Made by a program: the position numbers and the translations under genes. 64,000 nt of DNA, from contig NC_014158.1 of the NCBI RefSeq assembly GCF_000092225.1, positions 3,782,001-3,846,000 of the forward strand. Reading direction: 5' to 3'. The DNA is from Tsukamurella paurometabola DSM 20162 (GTDB lineage Bacteria > Actinomycetota > Actinomycetes > Mycobacteriales > Mycobacteriaceae). The notes under the pieces are model-generated. The model saw nothing but the letters and a program-made list of their open reading frames with translations, ran no database searches and was not told the DNA's origin. The first letter of the stretch is position 1. The number at the start of each line of letters is the position of its first letter. Shown here in pieces: positions 29,829-40,171 of the stretch.

Positions 29829-30850
29829 CACCTCGATTCCGTCGAGCGCGTGCTGCGCTCGCCGTCACCGCCGCCGCGGCCGTACTGGTCACAGCAGGCT
29901 GCGGCTCGAACGGCTCGTCCGGCGACAGCGCTCCGTCGCAGGATGCGGGCTTCCCCGTGTCCATCCAATCGGCGCTCGGCACCGCCGAGATCAGGTCGAA
30001 GCCGCAGCGCGTCGTGACACTCGGCTGGGGCAGCACCGAGGCCGCGGTCGCGCTCGGGGTCATCCCGGTGGGCATGCGCGATATGAAGTCCGACTCCGGC
30101 ACGGTCGACGGCATCCTGCCGTGGGTGAAGGACAAACTGGGCGATGCGAAACCCGAGTTGCTCCCGGAGAGCAGCAAGTCGATTCCGATCGAGCAGATCG
30201 CGGCGCTCAAGCCGGACGTGATCCTGTCGGTGCAGTCGGGCCTCACGCCCGACCAGTACGCACAGCTGAGCAAGATCGCGCCGACGGTGGCGCAGCCCGG
30301 CAAGAACTGGCAAACGTCCTGGCAGGATCAGACCACCCTCGTCGGCAAGGCGCTCGGCAAGGAGGCCGACGCCAAGAAGCTGATCGAGGACGCCGACAAG
30401 AAGATCGCGGACGTCAAGGCCGCGAACCCCGGATTCGCCGGTAAGACGGTGGTCGCCGCGAGCGGCACCACGCCCGATGGCCTGAACCTGTACTTCGATA
30501 CCGACCCGCGGATCAAGCTGCTCGCCGGCTTCGGCTTCACTCCGCTGCCCGCGCTCACCCAGCTGCGGGAGAGCACCCAGCCGGGCAAGTTCGCCGCACC
30601 GGTGAGTTGGGAGAACGTATCGAAGTACAACGCTGACGTGCTGACCTCGTGGTACCTCGACGCTACCCAGCAGAGCGTGGAGGCCAACCCGGTCTTCACC
30701 AGTCTGACCGCGGTGCAGAAGAAGGCCTACGTGCCGCTGACCGACCCGCCGCTGGTGTTCGCGGTGAGCTCGCCGAACGTGCTCGACCTGCCGTGGCTGG
30801 TGGAGCGCTACGTTCCGTTGTTGCAGACGGCGGCGAAGAACGCGGGCTGA
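29825..30850 (+). CDS. Ferric-siderophore-binding lipoprotein (FecB/FhuD type)
   Basis: 341-residue periplasmic-type binding lipoprotein. The signal peptide ends with lipobox TAGC (Cys ~25). The mature part has the two-lobed helical-backbone fold of family PF01497: PQRVVTLGWGSTEAAVALGVIPVG, then PIEQIAALKPDVIL and a conserved C-terminal lobe. It starts with GTG overlapping the NRPS stop by 4 nt, so it is co-translated with the synthetase and is the best candidate for binding the siderophore made here. No FecCD permease lies beside it, so it probably delivers to the half-transporter pair or to a permease elsewhere. Confidence 0.93.
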   Translation: MTPRFRRARAALAVTAAAAVLVTAGCGSNGSSGDSAPSQDAGFPVSIQSALGTAEIRSKPQRVVTLGWGSTEAAVALGVIPVGMRDMKSDSGTVDGILPWVKDKLGDAKPELLPESSKSIPIEQIAALKPDVILSVQSGLTPDQYAQLSKIAPTVAQPGKNWQTSWQDQTTLVGKALGKEADAKKLIEDADKKIADVKAANPGFAGKTVVAASGTTPDGLNLYFDTDPRIKLLAGFGFTPLPALTQLRESTQPGKFAAPVSWENVSKYNADVLTSWYLDATQQSVEANPVFTSLTAVQKKAYVPLTDPPLVFAVSSPNVLDLPWLVERYVPLLQTAAKNAG

Positions 30851-30862
30851 CATCCGTACGCC

Positions 30863-30896
30863 GAGGGCCCGGGAGCACTGCTGCTCCCGGGCCCTC
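30863..30896. terminator. Strong bidirectional hairpin terminator
   Basis: 15-bp perfect stem (arm GAGGGCCCGGGAGCA) with a 4-nt loop, lying between the convergent ends of the binding-lipoprotein gene and the second siderophore-interacting protein gene; followed on the plus strand by GCCGTTTC. Confidence 0.8.
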
Positions 30897-30916
30897 GCCG
30901 TTTCTCCAGAATCGTC

Positions 30917-31813
30917 CTAGAGGCCGGCCGCCTCCAGCGCCCGTTCGTAGAGGTCGGTGGCCTCCTCCCGGGACTTGCCCGCGGCCAGCGCGTCGGCGAA
31001 CACCTGACGCAGCCGTTCGCCGCCACTGGCCTCGAATCGCTGGGTCCACTCCTCGGCGTTGTACCGCCAGTAGCCCACGATGTCGGCGCGTCCTCGCGCC
31101 CACCCCAGCCCGCGGACGTGCTTCTTGGCGGCGCGGGTGTCGGCCGCTTCACCCGAGAGCCACAGATAGGCGTCGGTGGGCAACTCGACGCGGCCGAGCG
31201 CGGCCGCCAATCCACTGGGGCCGGCACCATTGCCGGAGCCGAGCAGTTCGATCACTTCGGTGTTGGGCCGGTCGGGCAGGTAGTCGGTGTCACTCGGGTC
31301 CAGCACCTCGGCGAGCACCGTCACCGGGATCTGCGGTGGCGTGTGCTCCAGGATGCGGGCCAGCGCCGGCAGCGCCGCGAGATCGCCAGCGAGAACGTGC
31401 CGACCCGCGTCGGCGGGCGGCGAATACCAGGATCGGGGGCCTGCGGCGAGCAGTCGCCAACCCGGACGGGCGGCACGGAACCAGTCCATCGCGGGTCCGT
31501 GATCGTGCTCGGCGATGTCCACCACCATCCGGCGACCGGCCGGGTCGTAGTGGCGCACCGTGTAATTGCGGTGCCCCTGGCTGCGCTCGGTGTCCACGAT
31601 CTCCCACCCCCCGAGGGCCGACGGATCGTCCGACCGCCGGGTGCGCAGTTCGTCACCATCGGTCGAGAGGTAGAAGGCGATGGACTCATCGCCGGGCGTG
31701 ATCGGCTGATAGCCCTGTCCCGCTGCGGGATCCACGTCGAATTCGAGGCGCAGCAGGCTCTTTGAGACCTGCGCGGTCTCGGCGACGGTCAGGACGAAAT
31801 CGTTCCACTTCAT
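30917..31813 (-). CDS. Second siderophore-interacting flavoprotein (SIP family)
   Basis: 298-residue ferric-siderophore reductase family protein, distinct from the one at 16011-16880. Seen: RNYTVRHYDPAGRRMVVDIAEHDHGPAMDWF (FAD and ring-binding region, here split in words), WLSGEAADTRAAKKHVRG and the characteristic VGYWRYNAEEW near the end. It also has a C-terminal helical tail of ~45 residues beyond that motif, which the first copy lacks. The upstream gene on the same strand (114 bp away) encodes another siderophore-binding lipoprotein, so the two may form an uptake/reduction pair for the same or a foreign siderophore. Confidence 0.9.
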   Translation of the reverse strand: MKWNDFVLTVAETAQVSKSLLRLEFDVDPAAGQGYQPITPGDESIAFYLSTDGDELRTRRSDDPSALGGWEIVDTERSQGHRNYTVRHYDPAGRRMVVDIAEHDHGPAMDWFRAARPGWRLLAAGPRSWYSPPADAGRHVLAGDLAALPALARILEHTPPQIPVTVLAEVLDPSDTDYLPDRPNTEVIELLGSGNGAGPSGLAAALGRVELPTDAYLWLSGEAADTRAAKKHVRGLGWARGRADIVGYWRYNAEEWTQRFEASGGERLRQVFADALAAGKSREEATDLYERALEAAGL

Positions 31814-31927
31814 GCACTACTCCCATCGGTCGGTTCTGCGGCGCTCGAATGCCGAGCGCCCGCGCGCCTTCCCCTCACCCCGGCGTGCCCGGCAATGCCC
31901 GATCACGAACCGGGAGCGGACGACGAA

Positions 31928-32914
31928 CTACTTCGCGAACAGCTTCTCCACCACACCGAGGGTGTCGATCGCCTTGTCGAAATCGGGACGCTGCACCCAG
32001 TAGGGCAGGTCGAAGGCCCGGTTCGCGGCGAACGCCGGCAGCGCGGCGTACACCGGCTGTGCGCGCAGCGCATCCGCGGTGTAGGTCTGCCCGCTGAAAC
32101 CGATGATGAACACCGACGGCTGCGTGATCGTGGCCGGCAACTGCTCCGGGGTGATCTCGTACGAATCGCCGCCCGCGGTGTACGGCTTGAACCTGCCGGT
32201 CGCGAAGACGGGAGCCGCCTCGATGCCGACCTTGGCGAACTCGGCGGGGACACCGCGATTTTCGATCAGTCCGTAGGCCTTGCCCTGCGCGGTCATCGAT
32301 AGGTACGCCACCGGTCCGGGCGGCGGGGTGATGTTGGCCTTGACCTGGGCGATGCGGGCGTCGTACTTCGTCACGGCCTCGCGGAAGACCTGCGGCTTGC
32401 CGAAGGCGTTCGCCAGATACTCGTACTGCTGCTGCCAGCTCTCAAGCTTGTTGTCCACCAGGATGGTGGGCGCGATCGCGGTCAGCTTGTCGTAGGCGTC
32501 GTTGCCCTGCTTGAACGGGAAGCCGAGACCGCCGCCGATGATCAGGTCGGGCTTCTCGGCCGCGACCGCCTCGATGTTGTACCCGGCCGCCGGCCAGTTC
32601 ATGAACGTCGTACCCTGCTTGGCGAAGTCGTCCGCCCACGCCGGATAGGGCGTGGCGGTGGTGATATCGCGGTCGGTGTATTCGGTGACCACGGAGACGA
32701 CGGGCAGGCCCAGGTCGTACAGATAGCCGGCCAGGTTGTAGTTGAGCAGCACCACGCGCCGGGGCGCAGCGGGAACCTGCACGTCGCCCTTGACGGTGCT
32801 CACGGTGCGGGTCGCGGGCCCTTTCGAGTCGTTCGAGGTCCCCGAGTCTCCGCATCCCGCAACCAGCCCCACCGCGCACAGAACGGCGGCGAGGTACCGC
32901 ACATGCCTGGTCAT
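31928..32914 (-). CDS. Second ferric-siderophore-binding lipoprotein
   Basis: 328-residue binding lipoprotein: signal peptide with lipobox VAGC (Cys ~21), then a PF01497-type fold (PRRVVLLNYNLAGYLYDLGLPVVSV, and AVAAEKPDLIIGGGLGFPF). It differs clearly from the copy at 29825, so it may recognise another ferric siderophore. An IdeR-like box lies 22 bp upstream of the ATG, so it should be derepressed by iron starvation. No permease genes are adjacent. Confidence 0.92.
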   Translation of the reverse strand: MTRHVRYLAAVLCAVGLVAGCGDSGTSNDSKGPATRTVSTVKGDVQVPAAPRRVVLLNYNLAGYLYDLGLPVVSVVTEYTDRDITTATPYPAWADDFAKQGTTFMNWPAAGYNIEAVAAEKPDLIIGGGLGFPFKQGNDAYDKLTAIAPTILVDNKLESWQQQYEYLANAFGKPQVFREAVTKYDARIAQVKANITPPPGPVAYLSMTAQGKAYGLIENRGVPAEFAKVGIEAAPVFATGRFKPYTAGGDSYEITPEQLPATITQPSVFIIGFSGQTYTADALRAQPVYAALPAFAANRAFDLPYWVQRPDFDKAIDTLGVVEKLFAK

Positions 32915-32935
32915 AGTTCACCCTTCTCCAAGAAT

Positions 32936-32954
32936 TTAGGACAGCCTTATCAAA
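32936..32954. promoter_or_regulatory. IdeR/DtxR-like iron box upstream of second binding lipoprotein
   Basis: TTAGGACAGCCTTATCAAA matches 14 of 19 positions of the IdeR/DtxR consensus and sits just upstream of the minus-strand lipoprotein start at 32914. The divergent LLM-oxidoreductase gene starts 71 bp away and could also be affected. Confidence 0.7.
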
Positions 32955-33024
32955 CCATGAGCGACGGGTCAGGGAACAGACCGCCTGCCGCCCACGGTCG
33001 ACCGCGGTGCGGCAGAGTGGGGGT

Positions 33025-33951
33025 ATGGAGCTACGCATCTTCGTCGAACCCCAGCAGGGCGCCACCTACGCCGATCAGCTCGCCGTGGCCCGGACCGCCG
33101 AGGCGGCCGGGTTCGGGGCGTTCTTCCGTTCCGATCACTACGTCGCGATGAACGTCGACGGTGCGCCCGGCCCGACCGACTCGTGGATCACTCTGGGCGC
33201 CATCGGCCGGGAGACCTCCACGATCCGGCTGGGCACCCTGGTCACATCGGCGACGTTCCGGTTCCCCGGACCGCTCGCGATCTCGGTGGCTCAGGTCGAC
33301 GAGATGTCCGGTGGCCGTGTCGAACTCGGCCTGGGTGCGGGATGGTTCGCCGAGGAGCACGCCGCCTACGCGATCCCCTTCCCCGATGTGAAGGAGCGAT
33401 TCGCGCGGTTCGAGGAGACCCTCGAGATCGTGACCGGACTGTGGGAGGCCACAGCGCCGTACACCTTCCGCGGCGAGCACTTCTCGGTGGTCGACTCCCC
33501 CGCGCTTCCCAAGCCGGCGCAGGCGCACGTACCGATCGTGCTGGGCGGCGCAGGAAAGAAGCGCAGCGCAGCGCTCGCGGCCCGGTTCGCCGATGAGTAC
33601 AACACGCCCTTCGTCCCGGTCGAGGAGGCCGCGGCGGTGTGGGCCCGAATCGATGCCGCCGCCGAGGCAGCCGGCCGCGATCCGCAGTCGATCGTGAAAT
33701 CGGCTGCGCAGGTGGTGTGCGGTGGGCCCGACGAGGCGACGGTCGCGCGCCGCGCCGCGACCATCGGTCGCGAGCTACCCGAGCTGCGGAGCAACGGTCT
33801 CACCGGTTCCGCCACCGAGATCGTCGACAAGCTGGGCACGTTCGCCGAGGCCGGTGCCGAGCGCGTGTACCTTCAGGTGCTCGATCAGAGCGACCTCGCG
33901 CACGTCGAATGGATCGGTGCAGAGGTGTTACCGCAGGTCGCCGGGCTCTAG
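33025..33951 (+). CDS. LLM-class F420-dependent oxidoreductase
   Basis: 308-residue luciferase-like TIM-barrel enzyme. The N-terminus MELRIFVEPQQGATYADQLAVA and the segments FFRSDHYVAM and RVELGLGAGWFAEEH are typical of the actinobacterial group that uses coenzyme F420. The substrate is not predictable. Start is the ATG at 33025; an in-frame GTG 18 bp upstream would add an untypical leader. Its last 24 bp overlap the convergent DinB-like gene. Confidence 0.88.
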   Translation: MELRIFVEPQQGATYADQLAVARTAEAAGFGAFFRSDHYVAMNVDGAPGPTDSWITLGAIGRETSTIRLGTLVTSATFRFPGPLAISVAQVDEMSGGRVELGLGAGWFAEEHAAYAIPFPDVKERFARFEETLEIVTGLWEATAPYTFRGEHFSVVDSPALPKPAQAHVPIVLGGAGKKRSAALAARFADEYNTPFVPVEEAAAVWARIDAAAEAAGRDPQSIVKSAAQVVCGGPDEATVARRAATIGRELPELRSNGLTGSATEIVDKLGTFAEAGAERVYLQVLDQSDLAHVEWIGAEVLPQVAGL

Positions 33952-34455
33952 AACCCCGCGGAGGAAGGCGGCTGCGCCCAGGTGCTGGGCGCAGTCGTCG
34001 ACGATGCTCACCAGCCGAACGGCGACGGTGACCGGCGGATCCCACGCAGGGTCGATCACACGGGCGAGCTCCTCGACGCCCACGCCGGCCAGGTACCGGC
34101 GCGCCATCGCGGAGACGTCCTCGAAGTATCCGGCGAGCAGTGGCTCGCCGGCGTGGACCTGCGCGGCCTCCGCGCGGGAATGCCCGTAGCCGGTGGAGTC
34201 GGGCGGCAGGTCGAGCCCGAACCGGCCGTACCAGTCTCCTCCGGTCCAGACCTGCTCGACACCGGCGATCGGCGCCAGTTGCGCGTCGATCACCCGGGCG
34301 CTGTGCCACACCAGCCAGGCAATAGTGTTCGCCCCCGGCACGATCCGCCGATTCGCGATGTCGGTATCCAGACCTCCGGTCACCGCCTCCGCATGCTCCA
34401 GAAGCCGACCGAACGCATCAATGAGGACATCCCGCGCTGCGGTGGCGTCATCCAT
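33928..34455 (-). CDS. DinB-like four-helix protein
   Basis: 175-residue protein of the DinB/YfiT superfamily, which includes mycothiol- and bacillithiol-dependent transferases. Seen: NTIAWLVWHSARVIDAQLA with a His in the position of a metal ligand, and the C-terminal VDDCAQHLGAAAFLRG with another. Members bind a divalent metal through three His residues. Mycothiol is expected in this kind of organism, so an S-transferase role is plausible but unproven. It lies 18 bp downstream of the SDR gene on the same strand, so may be co-transcribed with it. Confidence 0.8.
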   Translation of the reverse strand: MDDATAARDVLIDAFGRLLEHAEAVTGGLDTDIANRRIVPGANTIAWLVWHSARVIDAQLAPIAGVEQVWTGGDWYGRFGLDLPPDSTGYGHSRAEAAQVHAGEPLLAGYFEDVSAMARRYLAGVGVEELARVIDPAWDPPVTVAVRLVSIVDDCAQHLGAAAFLRGVLEPGDLR

Positions 34456-34473
34456 ACCTCGACGGTACGCCGA

Positions 34474-35214
34474 TCAACCCTGCACCGTGGGCAGCACAAT
34501 CATCGATGCGACGTTGACGTTCACAGGAAGCGCCGAACTCCACACGACAGCGTCACCGATCGCGGCGGCGGAGATCGGCGGAATCTCGGCCACCAACTGT
34601 CGCAAGGACTCCTGGGCTTGCTGATCGGCCATATCGTGTCCCAGTTCGGAGGCGGTCATCCCCGGCTCGATGGCGCGCACGCGTACCCCGCGCGGGCCGA
34701 ACTCGGCGCGAAGATTGGTCGTCAGGTGGGTGACGGCCGCTTTGGTCGCGAAGTACACCGCGTACCCCGGCATGACCACGTCGGCGCCGATGGAACTGAT
34801 CAGCACCAGATCTGCCGGCCCCTCCTGTGCGGCGGCGCTCAGATCGTTGATAGCCGCCCGTGCGGTGCTGAGCAGGCCCGTCACATTGGTAGCGATCATC
34901 CGGTCCCATTCGCTGGGGTCCGCAGCGTCGAAGGGGGCTGCCAGCATGGTGCCCGCGTTGGCGACGACGAGATCGAACGGCCCTACCTCACGCCTGAGGT
35001 CGGCGACCGCTGTCTCCAGTCCAGCTCGGTCGGTGACGTCGGCGACGGCGTAGGCGCCGCCGGTTTCCGCTGCTACCGTGGCGAGCCTATCTGCGCGGCG
35101 GCCGACGAGGGCGACGCGAGCTCCGGCCGCGGCAAGGGCGGCGGCGGTAGCGGCTCCGATCCCGGATCCGGCGCCGGTGACGAGTGCTGTGCGATTCTGC
35201 AAGTCGTAGGTCAT
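34474..35214 (-). CDS. Short-chain dehydrogenase/reductase
   Basis: 246-residue classical SDR: cofactor motif TGAGSGIG near the N-terminus, NAG in VVANAGTM, active-site ISSIG and YFATK (Tyr/Lys). The tail is of the kind found in YdfG/serine-dehydrogenase-like SDRs. The start ATG at 35214 is preferred over an in-frame GTG 48 bp upstream, which gives a non-SDR leader. It is divergent from an XRE regulator gene, an arrangement in which the regulator often controls the SDR. Confidence 0.88.
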   Translation of the reverse strand: MTYDLQNRTALVTGAGSGIGAATAAALAAAGARVALVGRRADRLATVAAETGGAYAVADVTDRAGLETAVADLRREVGPFDLVVANAGTMLAAPFDAADPSEWDRMIATNVTGLLSTARAAINDLSAAAQEGPADLVLISSIGADVVMPGYAVYFATKAAVTHLTTNLRAEFGPRGVRVRAIEPGMTASELGHDMADQQAQESLRQLVAEIPPISAAAIGDAVVWSSALPVNVNVASMIVLPTVQG

Positions 35215-35260
35215 GGCAGGGGACGTTGCCTGGTCCGCACCAACGGTGGCAGACCGGGAC

Positions 35261-35281
35261 ACTACGGGGTAGTCGTGCTAC
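35261..35281. promoter_or_regulatory. Overlapping palindromes between SDR and XRE genes
   Basis: ACTACGGGGTAGT (35261-35273, arms ACTAC/GTAGT) overlaps a second palindrome GTAG-N5-CTAC (35269-35281). They lie midway in the 103-bp divergent intergenic region and are a plausible operator for the XRE regulator. Inferred from symmetry and position only. Confidence 0.4.
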
Positions 35282-35317
35282 CTGGCTGCCCCCGGGCGAT
35301 TCGGTAGCGTGAGAAGC

Positions 35318-36139
35318 GTGGACGACAACCTGCTCGGCGAGTTCCTCCGGGCCCGTCGCGAGAGGGTCGACCCAGCGACACTCGGCTTGCGCGCAATGGG
35401 CGTACGGCGAACGCCCGGCTTGCGACGTGAAGAGGTGGCGGCCCGCGCCGGGATCAGTGTCGAGTATCTCGTACGCCTGGAGCGCGGACGGGACCGAAGG
35501 CCTTCTGCCGCCGTGGTTGGCGCGCTCGCCGACGTTCTGCAGCTCGACGGCGACGGTGCCGCGCACTTGGCGCGGCTCGCTGCTCTTCCCGTCGATCGCG
35601 GCGGCGACGTGGTCGACGACATCTCGCCCATGTTGCGTCGGTTGCTCGACTCATGGCCGAATCCGACAATCGTGACCAATTCTCTGCTCGACCTGATAGG
35701 AACGAACGCCGCGGGCGAGGAGTTGCACCGCGGAATCGGGCTGCGGGTCGGCGACAATATGGCTCGATCCCTATTCCTGGATCCGCGTTCTCAGGCGGTC
35801 TTCGTGGACTACGACACCGTCGCCCGGGAAAGCGTCGGTAACCTGCGGGCGCTGTCAGGCGCCAATCCATCGCACCCGCGGCTCGTCGAGCTCGTCGGCG
35901 AGTTGTCTATACGCAGCGATCTCTTCGCCAGATTGTGGGGCGAAGGTGAGGTCCAAGCGAAGACCAACGGCGGCAAGGTGATCGCGCATCCCGACCTCGG
36001 GGTGCTGGAGTTGGAGTGGTCGACTCTTGAGGTCGCGGCTGCCCCCGGACAACTCGTCGTCGCCTACCAGGCCAGGGAGGGCACGCCCTCGGTTCGAGCG
36101 ATCGACGCGCTCGTCGCCCGTGTGGCGCGCACCTCCTGA
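35318..36139 (+). CDS. XRE-family regulator with MmyB-like ligand-binding domain
   Basis: 273-residue regulator. The N-terminus DNLLGEFLRARRERVDP and the following RRTPGLRREEVAARAGISVEYLVRLE form the XRE helix-turn-helix (residues ~10-75). The C-terminal ~160 residues are the PAS-like MmyB ligand-binding domain that binds fatty acid in related proteins. In actinobacteria such genes commonly stand divergent from an SDR gene that they regulate, as here. GTG at 35318 is chosen because it yields the family N-terminus; GTG 35309 is possible. Confidence 0.9.
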   Translation: MDDNLLGEFLRARRERVDPATLGLRAMGVRRTPGLRREEVAARAGISVEYLVRLERGRDRRPSAAVVGALADVLQLDGDGAAHLARLAALPVDRGGDVVDDISPMLRRLLDSWPNPTIVTNSLLDLIGTNAAGEELHRGIGLRVGDNMARSLFLDPRSQAVFVDYDTVARESVGNLRALSGANPSHPRLVELVGELSIRSDLFARLWGEGEVQAKTNGGKVIAHPDLGVLELEWSTLEVAAAPGQLVVAYQAREGTPSVRAIDALVARVARTS

Positions 36140-36155
36140 CCGTTGTGTTACGAGC

Positions 36156-38078
36156 TCAGCTCACCGTGCGCGCCAGGGTTCGGGCGAGGACGGTCGCGAA
36201 CTCCGCCGGGTCGGCGACGCTGCCGCCCTCCGCGAGCACCGCGGTGCCGTACAGGACCTCGGCGGCGTCCGCGAGCGATTCGTCCTCTCCTGCGTTCTCG
36301 GTGGCAGCAACCCGATCGCGCAGCGACTTCACCAGATCGTTGTCCGGGTTCAACTCCAGCGTCCGGCGAGTGCGGGGCACTTCTTGACCACTGGCCCGGT
36401 ACATCTGCTCGAGCTGGGGCGTGAGGTCGAACTCGCCACCCACGAGGCAGGCGGGTGACGTGGTGAGCCGCGAGGTCAGCCGCACACCCGAGACCTTGTC
36501 CTCCAGCACACCGGCCAGCCACTCGGTGAGCGGCTCGAAGCCCTCGGCCTGCGGTGCGTCATCGCCGAGATCAGCTTCGCCCTTGGCGACGGACACGAAC
36601 CGCTTCCCATCGAATTCGGCGCCGGGCGTCCACAGCTCATCGACCTGATCCGTGAGGAGCAGTACCTCAAACCCCTTCGCCGCGAACGCCTCCAGATGCG
36701 GCGAGGATTCGAGCTGCGAGCGAGACTCACCGGTGGCGTAGTAGATCACGTCCTGCCCCTCGGGCATGCGCGAGACGTACTCGGCCAGCCCCGTGGTTCC
36801 GTCCGCGCTGAAGGTCGACGCGAACGACGATGCCTTGAGCAGGGTGTCACGGTTGTCGTGATCGTCGAGCAACCCCTCCTTGAGGACCGCGCCGAACGAC
36901 GACCAGAAGGTGTCGTACTTCTCGCGTTCGTTCTCCTGCATCGCGGTGATCGTCTGGAGGATCCGCTTGACGAGGCGCTTGCGGATCATCACCAAGTGGC
37001 GATCGTTCTGCAGGATCTCGCGGGAGACGTTGAGCGAGAGGTCCTGCGCGTCCACGACACCGGTCACGAACCGGAGATAGCCGGGCAGCAATGCCTCGCA
37101 GTGGTCCATGATGAACACGCGCTTGACGTACAGCGCGGGCCCCGGCTTCGTGTTCCGGTAGAACATGTCGAACGGCGGCATCGTCGGGATGAACAGCAGC
37201 GCCTGGTATTCGAAGGTGCCCTCGGCGCGGACCGCGATGGTCTCCAGCGGCTCATCGAAGGCGTGGCTGACGTGCCGGTAGAAGTCGGCGTACTCCTCGT
37301 CGGTCACCTCGTCTTTGGGACGGGCCCACAGCGCCTGCATCGAGTTGAGCGTCTCGGGTCCGGTGTCGCCGGCCTCGTCGGCATCCTCCGCGGGGGCCTC
37401 CGGGGCGGCGGTGACGAGACGGATCGGGAACGCGATGAAATCGCTGTACCGGCGGACGATGCTGCGCAGCACCTGTGCGGAGGTGTAGTCGTGCAGACTG
37501 TCGTCGTCGTCCTCGGCGCGCAGATGCAGTGTGATCGTGGTGCCGTGAGCCGGGGGGACGTCGTCGCCCGTGAGATCGGTGATGGTGTAGCTGCCGTGTC
37601 CCTCGGATTCCCATCGGGTGGCAGTGTTCTCACCGGCACGGCGGGTCACCAGCGTGACTCGGTCGGCCACCATGAACGCCGAGTAGAAACCGATACCGAA
37701 CTGACCGATCAATTCGGCGGACGCACCCTGTTCCTTGGCCTGCTTCGCGGCCTCCAGCTTCTGCCGGAGTTCACCGGTGCCGGACTTGGCGAGCGTGCCG
37801 ATGAGCTCGACGACATCGTCGCGAGTCATACCGATCCCGTTGTCCGCGATCGTGAGGGTGCGCGCCTGGGCATCCGGGATCAGGTCGATGTGCAGGTCCG
37901 AGACATCGGCATCGAGATCCTTGTCCTGGTAGGCCTCGAGCCGCAGCTTGTCGAGGGCATCCGATGCGTTGGAGACCAGCTCGCGCAGGAAGATGTCCTT
38001 CTCGGAGTACACGGAGTGGATCATCAGCGACAGCAGCTGATCGGTCTCGGCCTGGAATTGCAGGGTCTGTGTGGTCAC
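36156..38078 (-). CDS. htpG: Molecular chaperone HtpG (bacterial Hsp90)
   Basis: 640-residue cytoplasmic Hsp90. The N-terminal ATPase domain has all GHKL motifs: [24 protein letters not shown] and [11 protein letters not shown]. The middle domain has YVKRVFIMD and [11 protein letters not shown] (with the catalytic Arg), and the dimerisation domain ends [12 protein letters not shown]. Start is the GTG at 38078 with GAGGAAA 4 nt before it. The length is normal. It lies next to groEL in the same direction but with a terminator between, so it is a separate unit. Confidence 0.96.
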
Positions 38079-38160
38079 GACGTTTCCTCTCGTCTCCCCG
38101 GAATCACTCACCGTCGATTATGCCAAAACTTCTTCTGCACGAACGGATCCCGGGCATAGA

Positions 38161-38200
38161 AAAGGGCCCGAGCACCGTGAAATCGGTGCCCGGGCCCTTT
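38161..38200 (-). terminator. Intrinsic terminator downstream of groEL
   Basis: 17-bp stem with a single mismatch (arms AAAGGGCCCG... and ...CGGGCCCTTT, loop TGAAAT) just beyond the groEL stop, continuing on the minus strand into TTTTC. Confidence 0.8.
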
Positions 38201-38223
38201 CGCTACGAGCCGGGTGGCGGGAC

Positions 38224-39903
<1,680 letters not shown>

Positions 39904-39987
39904 CTAGGTCGATTCGATGCCCGCGACGGACGACCCGGCGTGTCACCCCCGCGGGTTGCGCGGAGGGCCCGGTCTCACCTTCCCGAC

Positions 39988-40014
39988 CTAGCACTCACGT
40001 AATCCGAGTGCTAA
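39988..40014. promoter_or_regulatory. CIRCE element 1 (HrcA operator)
   Basis: CTAGCACTC-N9-GAGTGCTAA, matching 17 of 18 arm positions of the CIRCE consensus TTAGCACTC-N9-GAGTGCTAA. Confidence 0.93.
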
Positions 40015-40021
40015 GTCGTTT

Positions 40022-40048
40022 CTAGCACTCGACGGTGCCGAGTGCAAG
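40022..40048. promoter_or_regulatory. CIRCE element 2 (HrcA operator)
   Basis: CTAGCACTC-N9-GAGTGCAAG, a second less perfect CIRCE 7 bp beyond the first. Centre-to-centre distance is 34 bp, so two HrcA dimers could bind side by side. Confidence 0.88.
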
Positions 40049-40171
40049 GTCGAAGACGTTCGTCCACGGAGGGCCGGTAGCCGCCGCAGCGCGCGCGGCG
40101 CACGGGTCCGGCTCCGCACCGTGCTGCGGCATGGATCACAGCGCCTTCCTACCGCCGGGTAGGATCCGACC

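Noticed and set aside
26211-29831. A 1206-codon minus-strand frame antisense to the NRPS (and a 944-codon frame at 22764-25598)
   Set aside because: Long antisense frames arise from GC-rich third positions. No domain is recognisable, and the plus strand encodes a complete NRPS.
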